A stretch of DNA of 64,000 nt from Monilinia fructicola (GCA_008692225.1 VICG01000001.1:670501-734500), one strand, 5' to 3'. Counted from the first letter of the stretch, positions 39,126 to 52,917 are shown. The notes: generated from the sequence alone by a model not told the origin. Numbers and translations: made by a program.

Positions 39126-40617
39126 CTTTATGGGTCTTTTGATAATGTTTAAGATTATATTAAAATATTTTTGATTTAAATTAAAAACGTTTTAAAATAG
39201 CTTAGAATGATTTAATATAATTTAAAAGAACTTGGAATAGCTTAAAATAGCTTAAAATAGCTTAAAATAGCTTAAAATAGCTTAAAATAGCTTGAAAACG
39301 TAATTAAAAACCTATTCGAATCAATGTTAACTCTATTTTAAGTTAATCTTCAGCTAATTTTAAAATAGTATTAAAATCAATATTGTTGCAATAACTCACT
39401 AACCGTTTTAAAAACAATATTAAGATATTTTTAAAATATCTTAAAAACAATTAAATTTAAAGTTTTAAAAGTGGATTTTCGCTATCTTTTCTTTTAAAAG
39501 AAATCAAAAAACTTATTATTAATATTATCATTATTATAAGTATTATTGTTTTCATTATTTTTTTTTCTTAAACAGATCATTTTGATCATTCGGCTCTATA
39601 TAACTAATAATAATTTGATGATCATCCATTTATCAAATTCCTATATATCATTATAACCAATTAAATTCTGATTTTAGTATATAGTATTAATATAATCTTA
39701 ATACGGTTTGAATATAATCTTCAATTATCAAATTATCTTAAGCTATTTTGATTTATCTTAAAACATTTTAAAATATATTAATACATTTTATTGATTCAAG
39801 TTATTTTAAGATTAGCTTAAATTACTAACTTAATATTATCTTAAAATACTAAAATAGCTTACAACTATTTTAAGAACGTTTTAATATACTTAGTGGCGCA
39901 ACTGAATATATTTAACACTATATTCAAACGGTCTTAAAAATGGTTTTAATATATTTTAGTATTTTAAGATAATATTAATTTAATTTAAGCTATTTTAAGC
40001 TAATCTTAAAATAGCTTAAATCGATAAAATATATATTAATATATTTTAAGATATCTTGAAATAGCTTAAGATAATTTAATAATTGAAGATTATGTTAAAA
40101 CCGTGTTAAGATTATGTTAATACCGTATTAAAATTATAATTTAATTAATTATAATAATATATACGAATTTAGAAAATTAGTAATTATCAAATTATTATTG
40201 GTTATTTAGCCGAGTGGTTAGAATGATTTGTTCGAGAAAAAAAAGTAACGAAAATAATAATATTAATAATACTTTTTTTAATTTTTTTTGAAAAAAAGTG
40301 GAGAAAATCCACTTTTAAAACTTTATTTTTTAAGATATTTTAAGATATCTTAACACTGTCTCAAAACGGTTAGTGAGTTATTGCGACAATGCCGATTTAA
40401 TACTATTTTAAGATTAGCTTAAAATTAGCTTATTAAAATGGTGTTAACACTGATTCAAGTAGGTTTTAACTACGTTTTAAGCTATTTTAATCTATTTTAA
40501 GTTATTTTAAATCATATTGAATTATTTTAAGCTATTTTAAAATATTTTAACATGATCTTAAACATTATTAAAAAAAGCCATAAAGTAGTGTTAAATATAT
40601 ACAATTGCGCCACTAAG
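39126..40617 (-). mobile_element. Family A element (copy f), split by copy g
   Basis: TA at 39124-39125 and 40618-40619. The parts are 39126-39888 and 40588-40617 (GTGTTAAATATATACAATTG...). A clean decamer array TAGCTTAAAA lies at 39240-39295. The 5' end motif reads GCGCCACTAAG at 40607-40617. Confidence 0.92.
39889..40585 (+). mobile_element. Family A element (copy g), complete, nested in copy f
   Basis: 697 bp flanked by TA (39887-39888, 40586-40587), inserted in the terminal GTTTTAATATAGTGTTAAAT of copy f in the opposite orientation. Well preserved: CTTAGTGGCGCAACTGAAT, TAGCCGAGTGGTTAGAATG near 40207, GTTCGAG, T-runs at 40270, hairpin at about 40294-40316, GGTTAGTGAGTTATTGCGAC and GCCATAAAG. 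Confidence 0.95.
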
Positions 40618-40828
40618 TATTAATTATAAGTATTAAAAACATATCTAAGTTTCGAACAAATTTTAATATTTTTTTTTATTTATATAATACTCAATTATTT
40701 TATTCCTTTGAATTTCTATATATTTTAATAAATATTTGATACTTATATTATAGATTTATATTATATTCTAAAATTTATAAAAGATTTATTCTAAAGAGTT
40801 TATCATATTAACCTATAAATACTATATA

Positions 40829-43184
40829 ATAAGCCTATACAACAATTCAAAACGACGGTATCTTCTTACTTTTACCTTAAATACTACTTATTTGTATTCT
40901 TGATTATCTTATAATATTAATTATATTATTCTTATAGTAAAATAACAATTTTGAATAACGAAAACATTTTTATATAATCTTTATTACTTTATGGCTCTTT
41001 TAATAATGTTTAAGATCATATCAAAACATTCTTAAATTAAAATTAAGAACGTTTTAAAATAGCTTAAAATAATTTAATATAATTCAAAATAGCTTAAATC
41101 ATAGTTAAAAACCCATTCGAATCGGTGTTAACACCATTTTAAGCTAATCTTAAAATGGTATTAAATCGGCATTGTTGCAATAACTCACTAACCGTTTTGA
41201 GACAGTGTTGAGATAGCTTAAAAAATAAAGCTTTAAAAATGGATTTGCCCCACTTTTTGTGCAAAAAAAAATCCAAAAATTTATTATTAATATTATTATT
41301 ATTATCATTTTCGTTATTTTTTTTCTCAAACAGATCATTTTAACCACTTGGCTAAATAACCAATAATAATTTGATAACTATTCATTTTCTAAATTTCTAT
41401 ATATTGTTATAATCAATTAAATTATAATTTTAATACAGTGTTAACATAATCTTAAGATGGTTTTAATAGAAATTTAATACGGTTTTAATATAATCTTCAA
41501 TTATTAAATTATCTTAAGCTATTTTTAAGATATCTTAAAATATATTAATATATTTTATCGATTATTTAAAGCTATTTTAAGATTAGCTTAAATTAGCTTA
41601 ATATTATCTTTAAAATACTACTAAATAGCTTAAAACCATTTTAAGAACGTTTTAAAATATAGTGTTAAATATATCCAGTTGCGCCACTAAGTAGCTTTTA
41701 AATCTACAAACTCATTAAAGCGTTAATGATTATTTATTTTTATATAACAAACCATAAAAAAGAATTATATAAACAAAGTTCAAAATGGATTTTTAATTTC
41801 CTCCTTTTTCTAATTTAAATAACAATTAACCTATTAAAAAAATTCTAGTATAAAATACTAGTATTATCAATAACTATTTTATAGCATTTGAATGTAATCA
41901 AAAGCAATTCTATATTATTCTTCTAGAATTTATATCTAAAATTAATAATTTCGTAATTATATATAATAACATATTTGTAAAATATAAGATCATCTTCAAA
42001 AATCTACTAGAAAATCATTAATTTCCTTTTTTATTTTAATATTTACAGAAATTAATATAATAATTTTTGTTTTTATTTATTTCTATAATTAACATTCTTT
42101 CAATTGACATTTTGAAAATACCTTTTATTGCCTTTTTAAATTAATGTTTTTTACAAATATAACAAAATTATTTTTAGAGTTTAAGTATAATTTACAAGGT
42201 TTTAAAAGTAAAAGTATATAAGGTAGTCCTAAATTTAATAATATTCTTTTTAATTCTAATTTTTACAATTTCTATACTATAATTATATTTACGAAATTGA
42301 CTAAATTTATAAACTTTCTTTTTAATCTTAATTATAAATATTTATATTCTAATTGAATATAAAGCTTTCAGTTCTTATTTAGTTATTCAAAGCTTTTTGT
42401 AATTTAATGAAATTTCTATAAATAAATTAATGGTTTTATTTCAGTTTTAATTTTTTTATAATATTTATTATTATTAATTAAAAAATTATATTAAATAACT
42501 TTTTAATTTATAACTTTTTATTCATCTTAGAAAATATTAAGATTATTAAAAGAATATCAGAAGTTATTTCATTTTCATTTAATATCTCAATCATTTTAGT
42601 ATAATTTTACGATTATTAATATTTTAATTTAAATAAAGGAAATTATATATAAATAAATATTAATTTTATCTTTAATAAGGTTATTATTTAACTATAATAT
42701 AAAGTAATCAATATTACATTTTTTTAATATAATATCAACTTTAAGATTAATATAGTAATATAAATTATTTTATTTATTAAATTTATTAAAACATTTAAAC
42801 TTCTTAATATTAATAATTTATTAAAAGTAATCACAAAAAAGATTACTACGAATCATTATAATTAATTTAATTATTACAACTATTAGAATGTAATTAAATA
42901 TATATATATTATAATATATAAATAAACCAATATTAAAAAACCTCTTAATACTAATTATATTTAATTCATTATAAAATACCAATCATTATAATTTTTTTAT
43001 TATAAATTATAGTAATTGTTTTATTACTTTTAAATAAATAGATAAAAAGTATATTAAATTTATCAATAAAAAATTAAATTAGAATGATAAATATAATAGA
43101 ATTATTTTAACATTTAAGACATTTAATAGATCTATTTTATTTTTACAATTCCAAAAGTTATTTTAATTATATAAAACAAAACTA
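40829..43184 (+). mobile_element. LINE copy L-j, 5' half
   Basis: It starts AAGCCTATACAACAATTC and follows the L-c 5' UTR and ORF1, with family A copy h at 40987-41691. It reaches the ORF1 C-terminus (ATAAAACAAAACTATA, matching about 9540 of L-c), where a family D element is inserted. The rest is not found. Confidence 0.75.
40987..41691 (-). mobile_element. Family A element (copy h), complete
   Basis: 705 bp with TA at 40985-40986 and 41692-41693. On + it opens CTTTATGGCTC and closes GTTGCGCCACTAAG. It contains AACTCACTAACCG, the hairpin and the complement of the tRNA-like box (CTAACCACT-like, at 41341). Confidence 0.92.
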
Positions 43185-43186
43185 TA

Positions 43187-43831
43187 GGTCGCTTATCCTA
43201 CTTCTCGCCACTCCTTATATTTGGTTAACATTTTACACCAAAAACGACTATCTTAACGTATTTATAATTCTACGAAAAATAAATGTATATTTTTAAATTC
43301 TCACTGAAGCTTTTATATATAATTATTAATAAATTCTAAAAATCCTAAATTTTTTGCGATTTTTTTTATAAAGAATTATAAATCCTAGAAAAAATCAAAA
43401 TGTTTAGGAAAAGTTATATTTATTTGATTAAAATGATTAAAAATAATCTAAAATTTATTAAAGAATCTTAAAGCTAATTTCAATCGAATATATTATTTTA
43501 ATAATATATTATTATTTATATAAAAATATTTAATATAGAATTTCAAATTTTTAATAATAAAACTTAAAATAAAAAATTTCTAATTTTCAATTTACTTGAT
43601 TATTTTAAATCATTATATATATTTTGAATAGTTTATTTATTATATAATAATAATTATTATTATTATAAATAATATATTTATAATATAAATATACTATTAA
43701 AGTAATATATTTAATTCAAATTAGTGTTAGGATTCTTAAAAAAAACTTTAATTATTTTCTAATTATTTTTATTAAATAGATATAACTTCCTTATAAAAAT
43801 TTTTAATTTTATATAGGATTTATATATAAAG
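43187..43831. mobile_element. Family D element, one end lost
   Basis: It starts GGTCGCTTATCCTACTTCTC after TA (43185-43186) and shares TTTATAATTCTACGAAAAA with 51421. The interior is partly inverted relative to the 51421 copy. The opposite end is missing: at 43832 the sequence changes to the LINE L-l/L-k junction. Confidence 0.7.
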
Positions 43832-46800
43832 CAATAGCCTATAGTAGTAGTAGTAGTATTTATTTTTATTTGTCGGATAGGCTAAAAGCCTCCCTAAAAT
43901 CTTTTTTAGGGGTATAAGGATATGCTAAGTTATGGAATTAAACTAAAAATAATTATAAAAAGCGATTTGTATATATAAAAAGTATAATATTTGATTTATT
44001 ATCTTTTTTTTATTTTATTTAGAATAAAGATATTAATATTAATAATATTTTAATTATTAGTAAATTATAATGTAAGGGCTTAAAGTTTATAAATAAAAAT
44101 TTTAAAGCAAATGTAAAACGTAAATAAAAAAAATTATAAGTAAATAATAATAAAAGAATAAAAAAAAAAAAGAAAATAAAAAAAAAATTTAAAAAAATAT
44201 AAATAAAAGTTAAATAAAGTAAATATTAAAATTTAAAAAAAGAAAATAAACCAAAAATTATTATATTAAAATAAAAAATAAAATATAAAATTAAAGTTAA
44301 ATAAAGTATTAATTAAATTTATAAAGTATTATTAAGATTAAGTTTATATATATAAAGTATATATTAAAAAGGTTATTAAAGCGAAAATCTAAATCTTTAA
44401 CATTAAAATCAAAATTATTAAAATTAAAACTTTTATGTATTAAAATAGAATCTTATAGTATAAAAAGGATAAGATTAAAGAATTTTGGTATTTATTAAAG
44501 TAGAATTAAGGTTATTAAAGTTAGGAGTTTATTAGAAACGAAGTAAACTTTATTAAGAATAAATATTAGAGTAGAATTTAATAAAATCTAGAAAGTTTAT
44601 AAATTCTATTAATTTAAAAAAAAAATTAAGTTAAGTATTTAAAATCTTTTTAAAGTATGTTTAAAGGGATTTGAAATTATATTAATTATTTGTTAAAAAT
44701 ATTAAAATATTTTTAAATAAAGTATTAAATATAAAAGGAATTTAAGTGTATTATAAAAATATTTTAAATTAAATTATTTTTATATTTAAATTTAGAGTAA
44801 TATTAAGTGAAGTTCTTATATATAAAACGAATAATTAATATTTTATAAAATTAAGTTTAAAAGAGATTTAATTTTAAAAAAAAATTTATTTTGTATAAAA
44901 GTTTTTATTTAAAATAGTTTAAAAATAGTTTTGCTTTATATTTAAAATACTAAGTTTATTATATAATTAAATAAAGATTTTTAAAAAAGTATATTTATTT
45001 TATGAATTTTAAATATTAAAAATAAATTTAAATTTTAAATAAACTTTAATATCCTTTTTATTTATAAAGTAATTTATTATTTTATTTTCTTTAATTTCTA
45101 TATATTCTAATAATGATTTAATGTTAATATTATAGATTTATATATTATATTCTAATATTTGTAAAAGACTTATTATATAAAAAATTCAATGTATTAATCG
45201 ATAAATATTATATTACTAAAATATTATTCATATATAATTAAAATTGCTATAAATTAATATTTAATAATATTTTTTATTATATATTAAATTTTTTTTTAAA
45301 CATTTATAACCTTTATATTAAAAATGTATAAATATAAAATTATTTAATTTATATTCAAAGTTTATTTATACATTATTTTAATAGATTATATAACTATATT
45401 TTATATATTTGTAATATTTAATATATTACTCCAAATTATCTAAAAATATAAATAATATTGATTGAGGAGAATAAGTTCTATTAGATTTTGAAAATTATAA
45501 CAATACTTTCTTTATTAATTTTTTTTATTAGATTTATTTAATAGCTTTATATAAAATATAACAGTTAAAGGGTTGGTTTAAAGATTATTAAAAATATATA
45601 TATTAAATATTAGATTTTAGTTTTAGATATTTATTATAAATTTATTTCATAACCTTTAATAATTATTGGTATTAAAATTTAATAGATTAATAAGTAGAGT
45701 ATATTAACTATTTATATTTGTAATATAAATTAAAGCTTAATTTTTTTTAAGTATAGTTTTTGTAGAAAGTAATTTTATATTATAGAAAAAAATAATATTA
45801 AAAGTAATTTTTTTAAACTAGTAAAATTCTATAAAAATGTTAAAGTAAATGCTTTATTAAGTAAGTTTATATATTATTCAAATTATATATTAACAATTAA
45901 ACTTTAATTAAATTAAAAGAATTTAAAAAGTTTTATATATTTTGTATATTAGATTTTTATATTATAAATTAGGAAAGGGATAATATAGATGATAATAACT
46001 TTTTCAAATATTAAGATTAATAAATTATTTATTATTTTTCACTAAATTTTTAATATAGTATGAAACAAAATAAACTTATATAGTCTATTCCCTTATATAT
46101 CTTCAAAAGATTATTTTTCTTATTGAATTATACTTTAAGTTAATATAAAACAAATTTTTTTTTTTAATATTATTATAATAAAATTGATAATAAATTTTTT
46201 GTTTATTTTGTATAATAATATTTAAATACTTTATTTTTTAGTAAAATAAATTATTTTTAACTTTTTTAGAATAAAAGCAATTTTGTTTTAAATATTCTAA
46301 TATATAATATTTTTAATTTTTTTAAAAAAAAATGTAAATATTAATAATTAATAATATTAAAACTATAAATAAATATATATTATCTATATATTTAAACCAA
46401 CAAATAATATCCTAGAATAGTAATTTGGTTAAATACAATAGTATAAGCGATAATAATAAACTTTGGGAAATGTTGTAAGTAATTCAATAATTTAGAATAA
46501 TCAAATTTTTTAAATACATTTTTATATATTTATTTGTTAGAAATAAATTGATTAATTTTAAAAATATTAAAGGCTAGTTTTATATTATCATTTAGGTTAA
46601 TAAATGCTTTTTAAAAAATGTATCAAAAGCTTTTTAAACGTTTAATATAATTATTATAACTTTTAAATTTTTATATTATAATTATTTTTACATTGTATAT
46701 AAAATTAATCATTAAATTTATAATAAATTTTTTAAAAAAGATTTTACTATATTATAAATTAAAACTCTTTAATATAAAAATAATTTAAGTTAAATATTTA

Positions 46801-47507
46801 GTAATAATCCATTTAAAACCTTTAAAAATGTATAAGATAAATGTAATAAAGTATTAGAAATAAATAAAGGTTTTGTTAGTTTTATTAACTTTAAGGAATA
46901 TAATTATTTTAACTAATTTCTATATTTATAAGAAAAATTTAAGACTAAAAGATTTATTGTATAAATTATGGAATATATATTCAATCGAACTTTAATAAAC
47001 TTTAAATAATTAAATTATAATCCGGTTAGATATCCAATAAAATATTAAAAAATATTAATAATGTTTTTTTCAATCTTTTCTAAAAACATTAAAATAGATT
47101 ATAGAAGTATACTAAAATCTTATTAATTTATTAATGGATTATAATTTAAATTATTAATTACATTAAATTTATTTAAAATTTTAGATTATAATACTTTAAC
47201 TTTAATTATTATATTTTCGATTATAAATCTATTAACTATTAAAAAAAAAGCCTTAAAATTATAATTTAATTTATACCAATTAATAATTTAATATAAATCT
47301 TTATTATTTTTAACTTTATTAATTATATTTCTTTAATAATTCCTTTTAATTCTACAAATTATATTATAAAAATTCTTTAGTTTCAAAAAATAATAAAATT
47401 TTAATTATATATTTAATTACCAAATAAATTTAGTATACTATTTTGCATTTTAAGATTTATTATAATATAAAATATTTTATATCCTTATCTAATTTAATAA
47501 TTATATA

Positions 47508-48200
47508 CTTTATGGCTTTTTTAATAATGTTTGAGATAATGTTAAAATATTCTTAATATCAAATTAAGAATATTTTAAAATAGCTTAACATAATTCAATA
47601 TAATTTAAAATAACTTAAAATAGCTTAAAACGTAGTTAAAACCTATTTGAATCGGTGTTAACACTATTTTAAGCTAATTTTAAGCTAATCTTAAAATGGT
47701 ATTAAATCGGCATTGTCGCAATAACTCACTAACCGTTTTGAGAACAATGTTAAGATATCTTAAAATATCTTAAAAAATAAAGATTTAAAAGTGGATTTTC
47801 TCCACTTTTTTTTAAAAAAAAATTAAAAAAAGTACTATTAATATTATTATTTTCGTTACTTTTTTTTTCTCAAACAGATCATTCTAACCACTCAGCTAAA
47901 TAACTAATAATGATTTGATAGTTAAATTTTTAAATTCGTATATATTATTATAATTAATTAAATTATGATTTTAATACGATATCAACATAATCTTAACACA
48001 GTTTTAACATAATCTTCAATTATTAAATTATCTTAAGTTATTTTAAAATATCTTAAAATATATTAATATATTTTATCGATTTAAGCTATTTTAATATTAG
48101 CTTAAATTAGGTTAATATTATCTTAGAATACTAAAATAGCTTAAAACCATTTTAAGAACGTTTTAATATAGTGTTAAATATATTCAATTGCGCCACTAAG
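47508..48200 (-). mobile_element. Family A element (copy i), complete
   Basis: 693 bp with TA at 47506-47507 and 48201-48202. CTTTATGGC start on + and GCGCCACTAAG end. The complement of the tRNA-like box is AACCACTCAGCTAAATAAC, near 47886. Confidence 0.93.
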
Positions 48201-48251
48201 TATATAATAGAATTAAAGATAGTAATAAATTAGATAATAAAAGTTTTAATA

Positions 48252-48930
48252 CTTTATGGCTCTTTTAATAATGTTTAAGATCATGTTAAAATATTCTTAA
48301 TTTGAACTAAGAACGTTTTAAAATAATTTAAAATAGCTTAAAATAGCTTAAAATAGCTTAAATCATAGTCAAAACCTATTCGAATCGGTGTTAACACTAT
48401 TTTAAGCTAATCTCAAAATGGTATTAAATCGGCATTGTCGCAATAACTCACTAACCGTTTTGAGACAGTGTTGAGATATTTTGAGATAGCTTAAAAAAAA
48501 GCTTGAAAAGTGGATTTACCCCACTTTTTTTTAAAAAAAAAAGTAAAAAAATATTCTTATTATTCTTATTATTTTTTTTTGCCGTAAACAGATCATTCTA
48601 ACCATTCGGCTAAATGCCTAATAATAATTTTATAATTAAATTTTTTTTAAATTTTTATATATTATAATAATTAATTATACTATAGTTTTAATACGGTGTT
48701 AAGATAATCTTAATACGGTTTTAATATAATCTTCAATTATTAAATTATCTTAAGCTATTTTAAGATATTCTAATATATTTTTGAAATATATTAATATATT
48801 TTATCGATTTAATCTATTTTAAGATTAGCTTAAATTAGCTTAATATTATCTTAAAATATTGAAATATCTTAAAACCATTTTAAGAACGTTTGAATATATA
48901 GTGTTAAATATATTCAGTTGCGCCACTAAG
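48252..48930 (-). mobile_element. Family A element (copy j), complete
   Basis: 679 bp with TA at 48250-48251 and 48931-48932. It lies 50 bp from copy i in the same orientation. The decamer TAGCTTAAAA occurs three times near 48330-48360. Confidence 0.93.
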
Positions 48931-51420
48931 TATTATTTTAATCCTAAAGATTATTTAGGTTTTAAAAGTTTAATAATACTAATATATATAAAATTCAAGA
49001 ACTTTTTTAAATTATCTTTAATAATCTTAAAGTAATATTAATTAAATATACAAGTATTTTAATTAAATAAATTTATAATCTAGGTTTTATAATCTAATCT
49101 TATATATAAGTTTTTATAAATATTAATAATTATAAAAAGGATATTAAAGAATATAAAATTTAGGATATGTTTAACGGAATAGATAAGTTTTCTTAGGGTA
49201 TTCATAAAATCTATTTTACTATTTAATATTTATTATATAACTTTTTTTTTTTTAACAAATAAATAAAATATTAAATTTAAATATATTATATTAAACATTA
49301 AAATCCTTTTTTTATAAAGTATTTAAAAAGATAAAGAAAAAATAAATAATATAATTAATTACTTTGGGTATTGTAAATTATTTATAAATATTAAAGAATA
49401 ATAATAAAGTTAATGTTAATTTAAAACAAATCCTTATTATATGTTAATTGTTTTTGTTATATATATAGTTTTAATACTTTTTTAAATATAAGTTATAATT
49501 TCAGGACAAAGAATTTTGATATTTTTAAAGATTAGAAGTTTTTAAAAATTAATTGGAGTATAATAATTATATTTTCAATAATTTTGAGTATATATATTAA
49601 TATATGTTTAGGGTTTTTAAATATATATAATATTTATTTTTTATATATATAATATATTATAGAAAGGGTTATATAAATAAAGTTTTTTTTATTAATATTA
49701 ATTTAACTAATTTATGAATTTTAAGGTTAAACTTATTAGAAATAGTAAAAATTATAATTTTATTTATATTATTTTAATATAAAAAAGGTATAAAAATAGT
49801 TAATTTATTAACCTTTTTCTTTATAAAGATATTAAACTTAAATTTTAGGGTTTTTATAGTAATTGTAGTTTTATAATTATTTAATAAAATAATTAAATAG
49901 GTTTTTTTATATATAATGTTTTGACTTTAAAAAATTTAATTATAGGTATCTTAAAGATTAAACTAACATTTTTATATATTATTATAATAGAATTATATTT
50001 ATACTTAAAACTGACTATAGTTTTATTTAATATAATTGAAGTAATCTTTAAAGTTATAAAAGCGTAAATAAAAGTATTAATTATTTTAAAAGCAATTTCG
50101 TTACATTTGCAAGTTTAATTAAATTCCTTTTTGATGGACTTTATATATTTTCTATTTATTTGTTTAGGGGTAATAGAATAATTATTATAATCTATAATAA
50201 AAGGTTTATAATGATTGGTATATTGTAATAAATTAATATAGTTAATATTAAAAGGATTTTTAATATTGATTTATTTATATCTTATAATATATATATCTAA
50301 TATAACAAATATATTTGATCAAATTGTAATAATTTTAATAATCTGGATTGTAATGGTTAATAATAATTTTCTTTATAATTACTTTTAATAAATTGTTAAT
50401 ATTAAAAAATTTAAATATTTTTGATAAATTTAATAAATAAGATAATTTATATTATTTTAACTAATTTTAAGATTAGCGTTATACCTAAAGGGCTTAATAT
50501 TGATTAATTTATATTATATTTGGGCGATAGTTTTTTTTAAAGATAAGGTTAATATTCGTTTATATAATTTCTTTTATTAAATTATAAAATAAAGTAGATA
50601 TATTAATAATAATATAATTATATTAAATGATTAAAATATTAAATTAAGTAGCTTTTAATATTTTTTTAATAATTTTAGTATTTTTTTTGAATAAGTAGGA
50701 GATTATAAATCAAAAATTTGCTTAATATAATTGTTTAATTAATAATAATAAATATAATAAAAAAATTAAAATTAAAGTAAAATTATTAATTTATTTAAAA
50801 AAACTTTCTTAAATTATAAAAAGCTTTAAATGGTTAAAGAGGATTTAAAGTTTATATTGAACTAAAATATAAATATTTATAATTAAAATTAATAAAGAAA
50901 TTATAGATTTAATAAACTTTATAAATGTAATTATAATACAAAAACTATAAAAATTAAAATTAAAAGGAATATTATTAAATTTAGGGTTATTTTATATATA
51001 TTTTTGTTTTTAAAACTTTGCAAATTATAATCAAACCTTAAAAATGTTTTTGTTTATATTTATAAAAAACATTGATTTAAGAAGATAAAAGAAATATCTT
51101 TAGAATATTAATTATAAAAACAAATAGATATAAAGATTATTATATTAATTTTTGTAAATATTAAAGTAAAAAGAAAATTAATAATCTTCTAGAAGATTTC
51201 AAAGGCAATCTTATATTTTACAAATGTATTATTATATATAATTATAAAAATATTAATTATAAACATAAATTCTATAACAATATTATAGAATTGCTTTTAA
51301 TTATATTTAAATACTAGAAAATAACTATTAATGGTATTTACGGCAAAATTGTTAATGGGTTAATCATTATTTAAATCAAAAAAAGAAAAAAACTAAGAAT
51401 CTATTTTGAATTTTTCCTTA

Positions 51421-52271
51421 AGTCGCCTACCCTACTTCTTGCCACCCCCCCCCATTTGGCCAACATTTCACACCAAAAACGGCCATTTTAACGTATTTAT
51501 AATTCTACGAAAAACAATATATATTTTTTAAATTTTAATTAAAGCTTCTATATATATAATTATTAATAGATTCTGAGAATCTTAAATTTTTGCGATTTTT
51601 TTATAAAAAGTAATAAAAGATTATAGAAAATTAGAATTTTCGGTTTTGGATTTTATATGGAAATTATATACAAAATTGAAACTTTGAAATAAATATTTAT
51701 AATTTATAAACAAAAATAATTAAAAAATAATCTGTAAATTTTTATAGAATTTATTTATTAATATATAGTAAAATAAATTATTTAAAATATATATAATGAT
51801 TTGAAACTATTAAATAAATTGAAATTAGAAATTTTTTACTTAAAATTTTATTATTAAAATCTAAAAATCTATATTAAACATTTATTATGAATTATAATAT
51901 ATTATTAAAATAATATATTCAATTTAAGTCAGCTTTAAGATTCTTAAAAATTTTCTAAATTTTTTTTTAGCTATTTTTATTAAAATAAATATAACTTTTT
52001 TTAAAGATTTTGATTTTGTATAAAATTTACATACAAATCGAAAATTAGAATTTTAAATTTCCATAATCTTTTATAACTTTTTATAAAAAAATCACAAAAA
52101 TTTAAGATTTTCAAAATTTATTATTAATAATTATATATAGAAGCTCTAATTAAAATTTAAAAAATATATATTTATTTTTTTTCGTAGAATTATAAGTACG
52201 TTAAAATAGCCGTTTTTTGGTGTGAAATGTTGGCTAAATAGGGGGGGTGGCGAGAAGTAGGGTAGGCGACT
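51421..52271. mobile_element. Family D: 851-bp element with very long TIRs
   Basis: TA at 51419-51420 and 52272-52273; removing the element restores CCTTATATAATCTTTTT, matching 27437. The ends begin AGTCGCCTACCCTACTTC and are strongly inverted-repeated over about 93 bp, then more weakly to about 240 bp on each side, so over half of it can fold back. It includes a C9 tract on the left (G7 on the right) and ACACCAAAAACGGCC. No ORF. Confidence 0.92.
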
Positions 52272-52514
52272 TATATAATCTTTTTATAATTTATTATATA
52301 AAAATAAATAACAATTGAAGCTTTAATAAGCTTGTAAAATTAAAAGTTAAAAAAGATTATACAAAAGTATTTTCCTTATTTAACATTACTATTTCATTAT
52401 AAAAATAATATAATTAATATTATAAAGCAATTAAGACTATAAATGAACTATATTCAAAGCAAAAGTACAAAGATACCGTTGTTTTAGATTGTTGTATAGA
52501 CTTTCAATAGCCTA

Positions 52515-52917
52515 CCTATATATAACAATCTAAAACAATATTATCTTTTTACTTTTATCTTAAAATAATTGTTTTTTGTAATCTTAACTATACTTCTTTT
52601 ATGATATTCATTATATTATTTTAATAATAATAGTAATATTAAACAAAGAAAATACTTTTATATAATCTTTATTAATCTTTGATTTTATAAAATTATTAAA
52701 GTTTTTATTACTATTCATGTTTATATAACAAACTTCAAAAAGATTTAAAATACATTTCAATTTTTCTTTCTTATTCTAATTTAGATAATAATTAGTTGAT
52801 TAATACTAGTAACCTTATTATAAATTTTATTAATAACTACTCTTATTTTGTAATATTTGAATATTATTGTAAAGTTTGTATTTATAGTTAACAATTTTGT
52901 AATTACATATAACAATC
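52515..52917 (+). mobile_element. LINE copy L-l, 5' end fragment
   Basis: It matches the first 400 bp of L-c (AACAATCTAAAACAATATTATC for the start). L-k is inserted at its very beginning. The fragment is cut at 52917 by family B material. Confidence 0.7.

Larger units (their letters stand above)
36931..40828 (-). mobile_element. LINE copy L-i, 3' part, multiply interrupted
   Basis: It begins with an AATAATAGTAGTAGTAG tail and TTTCATTCGTTAAATAAAC, as at 20006 and 43842. It is interrupted by family B (37246-38289) and two family A elements (39126-40617). A duplicated segment of about 60 bp appears at 38636-38750 (ATATATACTAGAATAAAATC twice). It ends at 40828, where the 5' end of L-j begins. 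Confidence 0.75.
43842..52504 (-). mobile_element. Full-length LINE L-k, three insertions
   Basis: The 10-bp TSD CAATAGCCTA lies at 43832-43841 and 52505-52514. It begins with (TAG)n and CGGATAGGCTAAAAGCC and ends with the complement of the LINE 5' end near 52490. Subtracting family A copies i and j and the family D element (51421-52271) leaves about 6.43 kb, matching L-c. RT near 46300-46700, endonuclease near 49400-49700 and ORF1 near 50100-50400, all on minus and all with stops. It inserted into the first bases of L-l. Confidence 0.88.

Noticed and set aside
40200..40235. Possible tRNA gene
   Set aside because: Only a D-arm-like box and a short GTTCGA are present; there is no acceptor stem, anticodon arm or correct spacing.
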